A stretch of 26,387 bases of DNA from Brevundimonas sp. UBA2388 (GTDB taxonomy: Bacteria > Pseudomonadota > Alphaproteobacteria > Caulobacterales > Caulobacteraceae), in NCBI GenBank assembly GCA_002343425.1, contig DDSO01000003.1, positions 4,029 through 30,415 of the forward strand, in the 5' to 3' direction. A model generated the notes under the pieces. That model saw only the letters and a program-made list of their open reading frames with translations. It was not told the origin of the DNA and ran no database searches. Both the position numbers and the translations under genes were made by a program. Each line of letters starts with the position of its first letter. Within the stretch, counting starts at the first letter, position 1. This document shows positions 14,973 through 21,841 of this stretch, piece by piece.

Positions 14973-16270
14973 GCGCCGCCCCAATGACGTCAGCCATGAC
15001 TCCCGCCCGCAGACTGAAGAACATCATCGGCGGATCGGCGGGCAACCTGGTCGAATGGTTCGACTGGTTCGCCTATGCCGCCTTCACCGTCTATTTCGCG
15101 CCGATCTTCTTCCCCAAGGGCGACAGCACGGCCCAGTTGCTGAGCGCGGCGGCGGTGTTCGCCGTCGGCTTCCTGATGCGCCCCGTCGGGGCCTGGGTCA
15201 TGGGGGTCTATTCAGACCGCAGGGGCCGCAAGGCCGGGCTGACCCTGTCGGTGACCCTGATGTGCACCGGCAGTCTGATCATCGCCTGCACGCCCGGCTA
15301 TGCGACCATCGGCCTGGCCGCCCCGGCCATGCTGCTGTTCGCCCGCATGCTGCAGGGGCTCAGCGTCGGCGGAGAGTACGGCTCCTCGGCCACCTATCTG
15401 TCGGAGATGGCCACGGCCAGGCACCGCGGCTTCTGGTCCAGCTTCCAGTATGTCACCCTGATTTCCGGCCAGCTGCTGGCCCTGCTGCTGCTGATCGTGC
15501 TGCAGAAGACGATGGCCGAGACCGACCTGGCGGCCTGGGGCTGGCGCATTCCCTTCTTCATCGGGGCGGCGCTGGCGGTGGTCGTATTCTGGCTGCGGCG
15601 GCGGCTGGACGAGACCTCGGCCTTCATCGCCACCGATGCGGACGAGGCGCCGAAATCCAGCGCCCTGCTGCTGATCCTGAAACATCCGAAGGAGGCGCTG
15701 ATGGTCCTCGGCCTCACCGCCGGCGGGACCATCGCCTTCTATACCTACACCACCTACCTGCAGAAATTCCTCGTCAATACGAGCGGCTTCTCCAAGGCGA
15801 CGGCGACCGAGGTCAGCGCCGCGGCCCTGTTCGTCTTCATGCTGCTGCAGCCCGCCATCGGAGCCCTGTCGGACCGGGTCGGAAGACGACCGGTGATGAT
15901 CGCCTTCGGCGTGGCGGGCGTCCTGTTCACCGTGCCGATCATGACGGCGCTGGCAGGCGTCGAGAGCCCCTTCATGGCCTTCCTGCTGGCCATGTCCGCC
16001 CTGATCATCGTCAGCGGCTACACCTCGATCAACGCCGTGGTGAAGGCCGAGCTGTTTCCGGCCCATATCCGCGCGCTGGGCGTCGCCCTGCCCTACGCCA
16101 TAGCCAACGCCCTGTTCGGCGGTACGGCCGAATACGCCGCCCTGTGGTTCAAGGGCGAAGGCATGGAGAGCGCCTATTTCTGGTACGTCACAGCTCTGAT
16201 CGGCGTGTCGCTACTGACCTATATCCGGATGCGAGATACAGGTCGTAATAGCTTGATTACGCACGACTAA
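14969..16270 (+). CDS. kgtP: 2-oxoglutarate permease, metabolite:H+ symporter (MHS) family
   Basis: A 433-residue major-facilitator protein closely following E. coli KgtP block by block: GNLVEWFDWFAYAAFTVYFA, AVGFLMRPVGAWVMG.YSDRRGRK (loop 2-3 signature), LLFARMLQGLSVGGEYGSSA, FQYVTLISGQLLALLLL, WGWRIPFFIGAALAVV.FWLRRRLDETSAF, FYTYTTYLQKFLVNTSGF and ALFGGTAEYAALWFK. KgtP imports 2-oxoglutarate with protons across the inner membrane. The ATG at 14969 overlaps the upstream stop; ATGs at 14984 and 14996 are alternatives, all before the first helix. The last nine codons use AAT, TTG, ATT and TAA, unlike the GC-rich body. It closes the M20-ast cluster. 2-oxoglutarate is the amino acceptor in the AstC step, which may explain the linkage. 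It converges with the LytTR gene, with a 4-base stop overlap. Confidence 0.9.
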   Translation: MSAAPMTSAMTPARRLKNIIGGSAGNLVEWFDWFAYAAFTVYFAPIFFPKGDSTAQLLSAAAVFAVGFLMRPVGAWVMGVYSDRRGRKAGLTLSVTLMCTGSLIIACTPGYATIGLAAPAMLLFARMLQGLSVGGEYGSSATYLSEMATARHRGFWSSFQYVTLISGQLLALLLLIVLQKTMAETDLAAWGWRIPFFIGAALAVVVFWLRRRLDETSAFIATDADEAPKSSALLLILKHPKEALMVLGLTAGGTIAFYTYTTYLQKFLVNTSGFSKATATEVSAAALFVFMLLQPAIGALSDRVGRRPVMIAFGVAGVLFTVPIMTALAGVESPFMAFLLAMSALIIVSGYTSINAVVKAELFPAHIRALGVALPYAIANALFGGTAEYAALWFKGEGMESAYFWYVTALIGVSLLTYIRMRDTGRNSLITHD

Positions 16271-17208
16271 CCCTTCAGTCGCGCCAGAGCCTCAGGGAAC
16301 CGGCGCGACAGCGGCGCGCGAACCTCGCCCAGTTCGATGGTCCAGTCGCCCGATCCGTCCGGCTCCAGCCCGGTGACCCGCGCTCCGTTCACCAGCCACG
16401 ACCGGTGCGCCCGCACGAAACCGAACCGCTCCAGTTCCGTCTCGATGGCAGACAGGGTGGTGCGCATCAGCGGCCGGCGGCCGTCCGCCAGCCAGAATTC
16501 CACATAGTTGCCCGCCGACGAGACGGCGAGGATGTCGCCCAGCGGCGCGCGCAGGATGCGGGCGCCGTCGCGGATGTCGAAACTGACCGGCCGCACCGGC
16601 TCATCGTGACGTCTGCGCAGGAAGGCCGTCACCCAGAAGACGCTGACGAAGAGCGAATAGGTCAGGGCGTCCTTCCGGAACTCGTAGAGGAAGCGGTCGC
16701 CGAAATCGTAGGGCGCGCCGGCCACCGCATAGGCCGCTTCGCGCAACAGCACGAAGATTCCGACGTGGAGGATGGAATAGGCCAGGGCTCCGATCAGATG
16801 GGCGGCGACGAACCGCGCCTTGGGCCGCCAGCCCTCGGCGAGGGCCTCGTCCGGCGGCGCCAGGGCGACGGCCAGCCAGGGAATCCACAGGGCGAGCAAC
16901 GCCCCGACCATGCTGGACCCTTCCCAGACCCAGGGCTCCCAGACATCCAGATCCTCACGATCGGCCAGGGCGGTCAGGGCGTTGACCATCACCACCGCCA
17001 TGCCGACGGCGGCGATGGTCAGGCCAGCGCTCCACAGGTCGCGCCGGTCCGCCCGCCGGAAGAGACCCGGTCCTCCGCCGTTCGTCACGGAAGGCGCGCC
17101 GCTCGTCACCGGAGGCGCGCGATCGCCCCCGGCGGGACGCCGAACGTCCCCGGACGCTTGAGTTGCTCCGCCGCGCGGGGTGACACGGTCCGGATGATCC
17201 TTACGCAT
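16267..17208 (-). CDS. Membrane-anchored LytTR-domain transcriptional regulator
   Basis: With this start, 313 residues. A Pro/Gly/Arg-rich N-terminal stretch (about 1-50) is followed by four membrane helices (about 58-80, 97-116, 131-154 and 180-198). A cytoplasmic LytTR DNA-binding domain covers about residues 212-313, with VSFDIRDGARILRAPLGDILAVSSAGNYVEF and the typical FVRAHRSWLVN segment. This layout resembles membrane-bound LytTR regulators that act without a separate kinase. The start is uncertain. ATGs at 17220 and 17208 both exist, neither has a ribosome site, and both collide with the divergent acyltransferase start. GTGs at 17109 and 17088 are downstream alternatives that would drop the low-complexity part and leave promoter space. 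The stop overlaps the kgtP stop. Confidence 0.85.
   Translation of the reverse strand: MRKDHPDRVTPRGGATQASGDVRRPAGGDRAPPVTSGAPSVTNGGGPGLFRRADRRDLWSAGLTIAAVGMAVVMVNALTALADREDLDVWEPWVWEGSSMVGALLALWIPWLAVALAPPDEALAEGWRPKARFVAAHLIGALAYSILHVGIFVLLREAAYAVAGAPYDFGDRFLYEFRKDALTYSLFVSVFWVTAFLRRRHDEPVRPVSFDIRDGARILRAPLGDILAVSSAGNYVEFWLADGRRPLMRTTLSAIETELERFGFVRAHRSWLVNGARVTGLEPDGSGDWTIELGEVRAPLSRRFPEALARLKG
17082..17120. repeat. Two 18-base direct repeats with 21-base period near the LytTR/acyltransferase start region
   Basis: TCGTCACGGAAGGCGCGC at 17082 and TCGTCACCGGAGGCGCGC at 17103 match at 16 of 18 positions and are exactly 21 bases apart. Weaker copies appear at 17123 and 17144 (13 and 12 of 18 to the second copy). 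LytTR regulators are known to bind paired direct repeats about two helical turns apart, so an operator is possible. In the LytTR frame the repeat encodes a seven-residue duplication (VTSGAPS/VTNGGGP), so a protein-level origin is the alternative. Confidence 0.45.
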
Positions 17209-17218
17209 GGGTTTTTGC

Positions 17219-18460
17219 ATGACGACCGAATCCGCGCCCTCGTCCGTTTCCGTCCGCCGTTACGACCTCGACTGGATCCGGGTCGGGGCGTTCCTGCTGC
17301 TGATTCTCTACCACGTCGGCATGTTCTACGTGCCTTGGGACTGGCACGTGAAGTCCAGCCACGAGGTTCCGGCGCTTGAACCGATCATGCAGCTGACCAG
17401 TCCGTGGCGGCTGACCCTGCTGTTCCTCGTCTCGGGGGCGGCGACGCGCTTCCTCGCTGACAACCTGGCCCGCGACAGCCGGGTCGGCGCCGGCCGGCTG
17501 GCCGGATCTCGGATCCTGAGGCTGCTGCCGCCGCTGCTGTTCGCCATGTTCGTGATCGTGCCGCCGCAGAGCTATTACGAGATTGTCGAGGCCCTCGGCC
17601 GGCTGGCGCCGCAGGCCGACGCCTATCGCAACGCCTTCACCGCCGACTTCTGGGTTCGCTACGCCACGGCTTCGGGGAACTGGTGCGACGCCGACGGCTG
17701 CCTGATCACCCCGACCTGGAACCATATGTGGTTCGTGGCCTATCTGCTGGTCTACAGCCTGATCCTCGCTGGCCTGCTGGCGCTCACCTTCGGGCGGCTG
17801 CGCGGCCTCGGCGACCTGCTGGAGCGCGGCCTGAAGGGCTGGGGCCTGCTGATCTGGCCCATCGTCTTTCTGGCTGTGATCCGCTGGGATCTGGCCCTCC
17901 GGTTCGAGATCACCCACGATCTGGTCAACGACTGGTACAACCACGCCCTGTCGTTCAGCGCCTTCCTGTTCGGCTTCCTGACGGCCCGGTCCGAGGCCCT
18001 GCGCGAGGGCTTCATCCGCCTGCGCTGGCCGGCGCTGATCCTCGGCCTCGTCGCCTGGGCCGCCTGGGCCGGCTACGCTTGGGAATACCGCGCCGAGGAC
18101 GCCCTGCCCGCCGACGCCCTGCGCCGGGTCATGCGGATCGTCTATGCGGCGGACCAATGGGCCTTCATCGTCGCCATCCTCGGCTTCGGTGCGAAACACC
18201 TGAACCGCGGCGGTCCCGTGCTGCGCTATCTAACAGTCGGGGTCTTCCCCTTCTACATCGTGCACCAGACGGTCATCGTCGTCGTCGGCCACCATCTGGC
18301 GCAGTTGCATCTGCCGCTGGCCGCGGAGGCGGGCATCCTGATCGCCGCCACCTTCGCCGCCTGCTTCCTCGCCTATGAACTCGCGCGCCGGCTGGGTTGG
18401 GCGGGCCTGCTGCTGGGCGTCCGCCCTCAGGCCGCGAACCGCCCGCCCCGCGCCGCATAG
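17219..18460 (+). CDS. Acyltransferase-3 family integral membrane protein
   Basis: A 413-residue polytopic protein of the acyltransferase-3 family (OpgC/OafA-like), which moves acyl groups onto sugars or other envelope molecules from the inner membrane. The family signature RRYDLDWIRVGAFLLLILYHVGMFY at residues about 12-36 contains the conserved His of the first helix (LYHVG). About ten further hydrophobic segments follow, including MWFVAYLLVYSLILAGLLAL and FPFYIVHQTVIVVVGHHLAQ with another conserved His. The C-terminus is basic. The start is ATG at 17219; an ATG at 17207 would add only four residues. It is divergent from the LytTR regulator with about 10 bases between starts, suggesting it is a regulatory target. 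Its last 34 bases overlap phhA tail-to-tail. Confidence 0.87.
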   Translation: MTTESAPSSVSVRRYDLDWIRVGAFLLLILYHVGMFYVPWDWHVKSSHEVPALEPIMQLTSPWRLTLLFLVSGAATRFLADNLARDSRVGAGRLAGSRILRLLPPLLFAMFVIVPPQSYYEIVEALGRLAPQADAYRNAFTADFWVRYATASGNWCDADGCLITPTWNHMWFVAYLLVYSLILAGLLALTFGRLRGLGDLLERGLKGWGLLIWPIVFLAVIRWDLALRFEITHDLVNDWYNHALSFSAFLFGFLTARSEALREGFIRLRWPALILGLVAWAAWAGYAWEYRAEDALPADALRRVMRIVYAADQWAFIVAILGFGAKHLNRGGPVLRYLTVGVFPFYIVHQTVIVVVGHHLAQLHLPLAAEAGILIAATFAACFLAYELARRLGWAGLLLGVRPQAANRPPRAA

Positions 18461-19302
18461 GCCTGGGTGCCGCGGGTGAAGATGGCGTCGGTCGGCAGGA
18501 TGGCGTCTATGGCGATGTCCGCCGCGCCCTTCAGCCGCTCATAGATCGGGCCGAAATCCTGCAGCGTCTCGCGCTTCAGTTGTTCGATCGAGTCGATGAC
18601 GAAATAGACCTGCTGGAAGTCGTCGATCCGGTAGAGGGTGCGCATCACCCGCTCGAGGTCGAATCCGAGGCGGTTGGGGGACGGATCCTCCTGCGAAAAG
18701 ACGCTCTCTGTCGCCGAGGAAACGATCCCCGCCCCGTAGATGCGCAGGCCATCGGTGTCCTGCATCAGCCCGAACTCGACCGTGTACCAGTAGAGCCGGG
18801 CCAGGTTCTGCAGCACGCCCAGCGAGGCCGCGCGCTGCCCGCCCTTGCCGTAGGCCTCCATATAGGCGGCGAAATCGGGGTCAGTGAGCATCGGCACATG
18901 GCCGAAGACATCGTGGAAGATGTCCGGCTCCTGCAGATAGTCCAGCTGGTCCGGCTTGCGGATGAACTGGCCGGACGGAAAGCGGCGGTTGGCGAGGTGG
19001 TCGAAAAAGACCTCGTCCGGCACCAGTCCCGGCACGCAGACCACGGTCCAGCCGGTCAGGGCCTGCAGCTTGGGGTTCATCACCGCGAAATCGGGAATGC
19101 CGCCCGTGTTGAGGTCCAGCGCCGTCAGCCCCTTGAGAAAGACGTCGGCGGCGCGCCCGGGCAGGATCTTCATCTGACGGGCGTACAGTGTGTCCCAGGT
19201 CCGGTGCTCGACCTCGCTGTAGGCGGCCCAGTCCTGCGGAATGGTCCAGTCGGCGGCGGCGCCTTCGGGCGGCGCATCGAACACATGTTCGAAGTCGGAC
19301 AT
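18427..19302 (-). CDS. phhA: Phenylalanine 4-monooxygenase
   Basis: A tetrahydrobiopterin- and Fe(II)-dependent aromatic amino acid hydroxylase (phenylalanine to tyrosine), cytoplasmic. The 291-residue protein is the catalytic domain only, as usual for bacteria, slightly longer than the pseudomonad enzyme. The iron facial triad is visible: EPDIFHDVFGHVPML gives His130 and His135, and YWYTVEFGL gives Glu176. IRKPDQLDYLQEPD and RIYGAGIVSSATES are further family blocks. The ATG at 19302 has AGGAG 8 bases upstream, and an 82-base leader region holds a possible -10 box. No phhB (pterin carbinolamine dehydratase) or tyrosine-degradation gene is adjacent. The 3' end overlaps the acyltransferase by 34 bases. 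Confidence 0.96.
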   Translation of the reverse strand: MSDFEHVFDAPPEGAAADWTIPQDWAAYSEVEHRTWDTLYARQMKILPGRAADVFLKGLTALDLNTGGIPDFAVMNPKLQALTGWTVVCVPGLVPDEVFFDHLANRRFPSGQFIRKPDQLDYLQEPDIFHDVFGHVPMLTDPDFAAYMEAYGKGGQRAASLGVLQNLARLYWYTVEFGLMQDTDGLRIYGAGIVSSATESVFSQEDPSPNRLGFDLERVMRTLYRIDDFQQVYFVIDSIEQLKRETLQDFGPIYERLKGAADIAIDAILPTDAIFTRGTQAYAARGGRFAA

Positions 19303-19347
19303 GGACCTGCTCCTGCAACCTGCGGGCTCTGAAAGGCCCTTGCCGGC

Positions 19348-19355
19348 AATCTAGG
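19348..19355 (-). promoter_or_regulatory. Candidate -10 element for phhA
   Basis: The minus strand reads CCTAGATT in the 82-base gap between hspQ and phhA, near the GCTANAWC form of Caulobacterales -10 elements. It would give a leader of about 40 bases with the AGGAG ribosome site. No clear -35 box is visible, and phhA could equally be read through from hspQ. Confidence 0.25.
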
Positions 19356-19384
19356 CCGCTCGCGCGGTCCGCGCCAGCGCCGGT

Positions 19385-19699
19385 CTAGTGAATGGCGTGG
19401 GCCCGGGGCGCGTGGCGGCCGTTGGCGTCGACCGTGAACCAGCGGGTCTCGGCCTCCCGGGTCAGGGCTGAAAGCTCCGGGTCGTGCTCCAGCGCCGTCT
19501 CGGCCGCATAGGCGATGAAGCCGCCGTCCGGGCCGATGGCGAGCACCTGATAGAAGGGCTGGTCCGGCGCAACCTCACCCGTCTCGCCGGGCAGGCCGGC
19601 ATAGGAGGCATCGATGTCGATCACCACGCCGCGAAAGGCGTCGTCGCGGTGACGGACGATCTGGCCGAGGCCGAATTTTGCGACAGTTTCCTGGGTCAT
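19385..19699 (-). CDS. hspQ: Heat shock protein HspQ (YccV, hemimethylated-DNA-binding domain)
   Basis: A 104-residue protein spanning one YccV/HspQ domain. It contains AKFGLGQIVRHRDDAFRGVVIDIDASYAG at the N-terminus and DQPFYQVLAIGPDGGFIAYAAETALEHD in the middle, the family core. HspQ is a small cytoplasmic protein that in enterobacteria is heat-inducible, binds hemimethylated oriC DNA and acts as a specificity factor for Lon protease; whether this holds here is inference. No ribosome site is obvious at the ATG at 19699. I searched the 132-base upstream gap for a heat-shock promoter and did not find one I would defend. phhA lies 82 bases downstream on the same strand. Confidence 0.92.
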   Translation of the reverse strand: MTQETVAKFGLGQIVRHRDDAFRGVVIDIDASYAGLPGETGEVAPDQPFYQVLAIGPDGGFIAYAAETALEHDPELSALTREAETRWFTVDANGRHAPRAHAIH

Positions 19700-19767
19700 G
19701 GCGCGACAATGGCTGACCCCACCTGAGCCTAATCCGCGTGACGTCGTTCATTTTCGCGACAGACACG

Positions 19768-19797
19768 CTTGGCGCGGACGATCACACAGTCCTAGAG
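19768..19797 (+). promoter_or_regulatory. Candidate promoter for ppx
   Basis: CTTGGC at 19768-19773 and CTAGAG at 19792-19797 are separated by 18 bases, a plausible -35/-10 pair, and the ppx ATG is 34 bases beyond. The match to known consensus sequences is partial. The rest of the 132-base hspQ/ppx gap shows no other clear signal. Confidence 0.3.
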
Positions 19798-19831
19798 TGT
19801 CCGGGACGGGCGCCGCTTCGGACCGCCCACC

Positions 19832-20956
19832 ATGAAAGTTCGGCCCATGCCGGAGACCGACGGCGCGCCGCCACGGCGTGACGACCGGTCCCAGCCCCGC
19901 AGGTCTGACAGGCAGCGCGCCGCGAACGGCGCCGCCGGAGATCCAGGGGCGTCAGGTCGGGATGCGCCCCTGTATGGCGCGCTCGATCTCGGGACCAATA
20001 ATTGCCGGTTGCTGATCGCAAAGCCGGCGCGGGACGGCTTTCGGGTCGTCGACTCCTTCAGTCGCATCGTCCGTCTGGGCGAGGGGCTGTCGCGCACGGG
20101 CCTTCTCGATGACGCCGCGATGGACCGGGCCTATGAGGCCCTGGCGCTGTGCGGTGAACGGGTCGCCAGGAAGGGGGTCGAATCCTCCCGGCTCATGGCC
20201 GTGGCCACCCAGGCCTGCCGACAGGCCGAGAACGGGCCGGCCTTCATTGAGCGGGTGCGGATCGGCACCGGCCTGAAACTGCGTATCATCGACCCCATCG
20301 AGGAGGCCCGGCTGGCCGTTCGGGGCTGTCTAAACCTGTTCGACCCTTCGGTGGAGGCGGTGCTGGTCGTTGATGTCGGCGGCGGCTCGACCGAGCTGAA
20401 CTGGCTTTCCAAGCGCGGCGATTCCTTCGTGCTGGAGGGCTGGATGTCGGCGCCGGTGGGGGTCGTCACCCTGGCGGAGCGGCATCCCGAACCGGCTGGC
20501 GGCCTCGACGACTGGTACGAGGCCATGGTGGTCGACATGGGCGCCGCCATCGCGGACGCGCCGGTCGATCGGGCGCTACGCGACAAGTTCGTGAGCGGGC
20601 GCGCCCATATGGTCGGCACCTCGGGCGCCATCACCAGCCTGGCGGGCATCCACCTGGGCTTGCGCCGCTACCAGCGCAATCTGGTCGATGGCCTGTGGAT
20701 GACCCGGGGCGACTGCGAGGCCGCCGCCGACACCCTGAAACGCCTCGGGGCGGAGGGACGCGCCGCCGAACCCTGTATCGGGCCCGACCGCGCCGATCTG
20801 GTGCTGGCCGGCGCCGCGATCATGGAGGCGGTGCAGCGCGCCTGGCCGTCGGAGCGCGTACGCGTCGCCGACCGCGGCCTGCGCGAGGGCCTTCTGCTGC
20901 AACAGATGCGCGAGGACAGGAAGCCGAACCGGCGTCGCCGTCGCGGCCGGTCCTAG
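19832..20956 (+). CDS. ppx: Ppx/GppA family phosphatase (exopolyphosphatase type), short form
   Basis: A 374-residue ASKHA-fold hydrolase that acts on polyphosphate or pppGpp termini. Phosphate-binding loop 1 is GALDLGTNNCRLLIA (residues about 49-63), loop 2 is VVDVGGGSTEL (about 179-189), and the catalytic Glu region is IIDPIEEARLA. ATQACRQAENGPAFIERV is a further signature. It ends after the second ASKHA domain and lacks the C-terminal HD-like domains of E. coli Ppx, as is common in alphaproteobacteria. The first 46 residues are a low-complexity Arg/Asp/Pro-rich extension and the C-terminus is a basic run (RRRRRGRS); both could bind polyanions. The start at 19832 lacks a ribosome site; an ATG at 19847 is an alternative. 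The stop overlaps the convergent cyclophilin by 4 bases. Ppx and GppA cannot be separated by sequence here. Confidence 0.9.
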   Translation: MKVRPMPETDGAPPRRDDRSQPRRSDRQRAANGAAGDPGASGRDAPLYGALDLGTNNCRLLIAKPARDGFRVVDSFSRIVRLGEGLSRTGLLDDAAMDRAYEALALCGERVARKGVESSRLMAVATQACRQAENGPAFIERVRIGTGLKLRIIDPIEEARLAVRGCLNLFDPSVEAVLVVDVGGGSTELNWLSKRGDSFVLEGWMSAPVGVVTLAERHPEPAGGLDDWYEAMVVDMGAAIADAPVDRALRDKFVSGRAHMVGTSGAITSLAGIHLGLRRYQRNLVDGLWMTRGDCEAAADTLKRLGAEGRAAEPCIGPDRADLVLAGAAIMEAVQRAWPSERVRVADRGLREGLLLQQMREDRKPNRRRRRGRS

Positions 20957-21837
20957 TTGGTGACCTGAACCGGCAGGGTGATGTCACAGACCGAGAAGTC
21001 GGCGCCGCGCGAGACCCGCGTTTCGTCCACCATCGCCCGGAACCTCGGGGAGTCCGTGGCGAGCACCTGCACCGCCGGCCGTTCGCCCTCGGCGAGGTCG
21101 GCCGCGACACGCACCCGCGTCATCCGGTCGGGCTCGGCCGTGACCATCCCGTTGTCCCCGTCGCCAACACGCAGCGATCGCACGACATCGAGGCCCGACA
21201 CCGTCATGCCCCAGATGGTGTAGCGCTTGTCCAGGGCCGGATAGGCCTGACGCATCAGGAAGAACTGGCTGTTCGCGGTGTCATTGCCTTCGTCGCGGGC
21301 CATGCCGGCCACGCCGGGGCAATACAGGCCCCAGCCGTGCACCTTGCCGTCGCCGGTGAGGGCGAAGGCGGCGTCGGGCTGGGTCTGGATCGGCAGGGAA
21401 TGGAAGAAACCGATACGCGCTCCAGCCGGCTCGGCCACGGCGGCGAACGGCATGGTCGTGTCGCGTCGGAAGGTGAACTCGCCCTTCAGGTCGGGATAGG
21501 GGCTCTGGCCCTCGCCATTGCCCAGCGGATCGCCGGTCTGGGCCATGAACCAGTCGATGACCCGATGCCAGGGCACATTGTCGTAGAAGCCCCGGCGCGC
21601 CAGCAGCTTGATCCGCTCGACATGAAGCGGGGCGACCTCGGGCGTCAGTTCCACCAGAATGCGGCCGCGCGTCGTATCAATGACCAGCAGATTCTCGGCA
21701 GGCACCATGCGCCACTCGGGCAGTTCGACCGTCGTCGCGGCCGTAGGGGCCGGCGGCGGCGGACCGCCGACATCCTGGGCGAACGCTGGCGTTGCGATCA
21801 GGGCGACCACGGCCGTGAGGCCGGCGATGGCTTTCAT
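20953..21837 (-). CDS. Secreted cyclophilin-type peptidyl-prolyl isomerase (second of tandem pair)
   Basis: A 294-residue periplasmic cyclophilin. The signal peptide is MKAIAGLTAVVALIATPAFAQ, followed by a Pro/Ala-rich linker to about residue 38. Cyclophilin active-site residues are present: WHRVIDWFMAQTGD (Arg92, Phe97, Gln100) and ANSQFFLM (Phe192/193). The usual Trp and His of eukaryotic cyclophilins are replaced (ALDKRYTIWG). It is longer than the usual 170-190 residues because of an insertion at about 104-172 and a C-terminal extension. It has exactly two Cys, Cys173 (LYCPGV) and Cys284 (SVCDI), at the same places as its paralogue. GGGGGA precedes the ATG at 21837, which is preferred over the longer upstream frame because the signal peptide begins there. 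It lies 4 bases after the paralogue's stop. Confidence 0.9.
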   Translation of the reverse strand: MKAIAGLTAVVALIATPAFAQDVGGPPPPAPTAATTVELPEWRMVPAENLLVIDTTRGRILVELTPEVAPLHVERIKLLARRGFYDNVPWHRVIDWFMAQTGDPLGNGEGQSPYPDLKGEFTFRRDTTMPFAAVAEPAGARIGFFHSLPIQTQPDAAFALTGDGKVHGWGLYCPGVAGMARDEGNDTANSQFFLMRQAYPALDKRYTIWGMTVSGLDVVRSLRVGDGDNGMVTAEPDRMTRVRVAADLAEGERPAVQVLATDSPRFRAMVDETRVSRGADFSVCDITLPVQVTN

Positions 21838-21841
21838 TGCA

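Noticed and set aside
17201..18199. 332-codon open frame on the minus strand opposite the acyltransferase
   Set aside because: The plus-strand frame has the acyltransferase-3 signature and membrane helices; the minus-strand product is a polar Gln/Asp/Gly-rich antisense translation.
19799..19828. Two interleaved five-base complementary pairs (GTCCG/CGGAC and GGGCG/CGCCC) just before the ppx start, formally a pseudoknot
   Set aside because: There is no spacer between the two 3' strands, so both stems are unlikely to form together, and five-base matches are common by chance in such GC-rich DNA.
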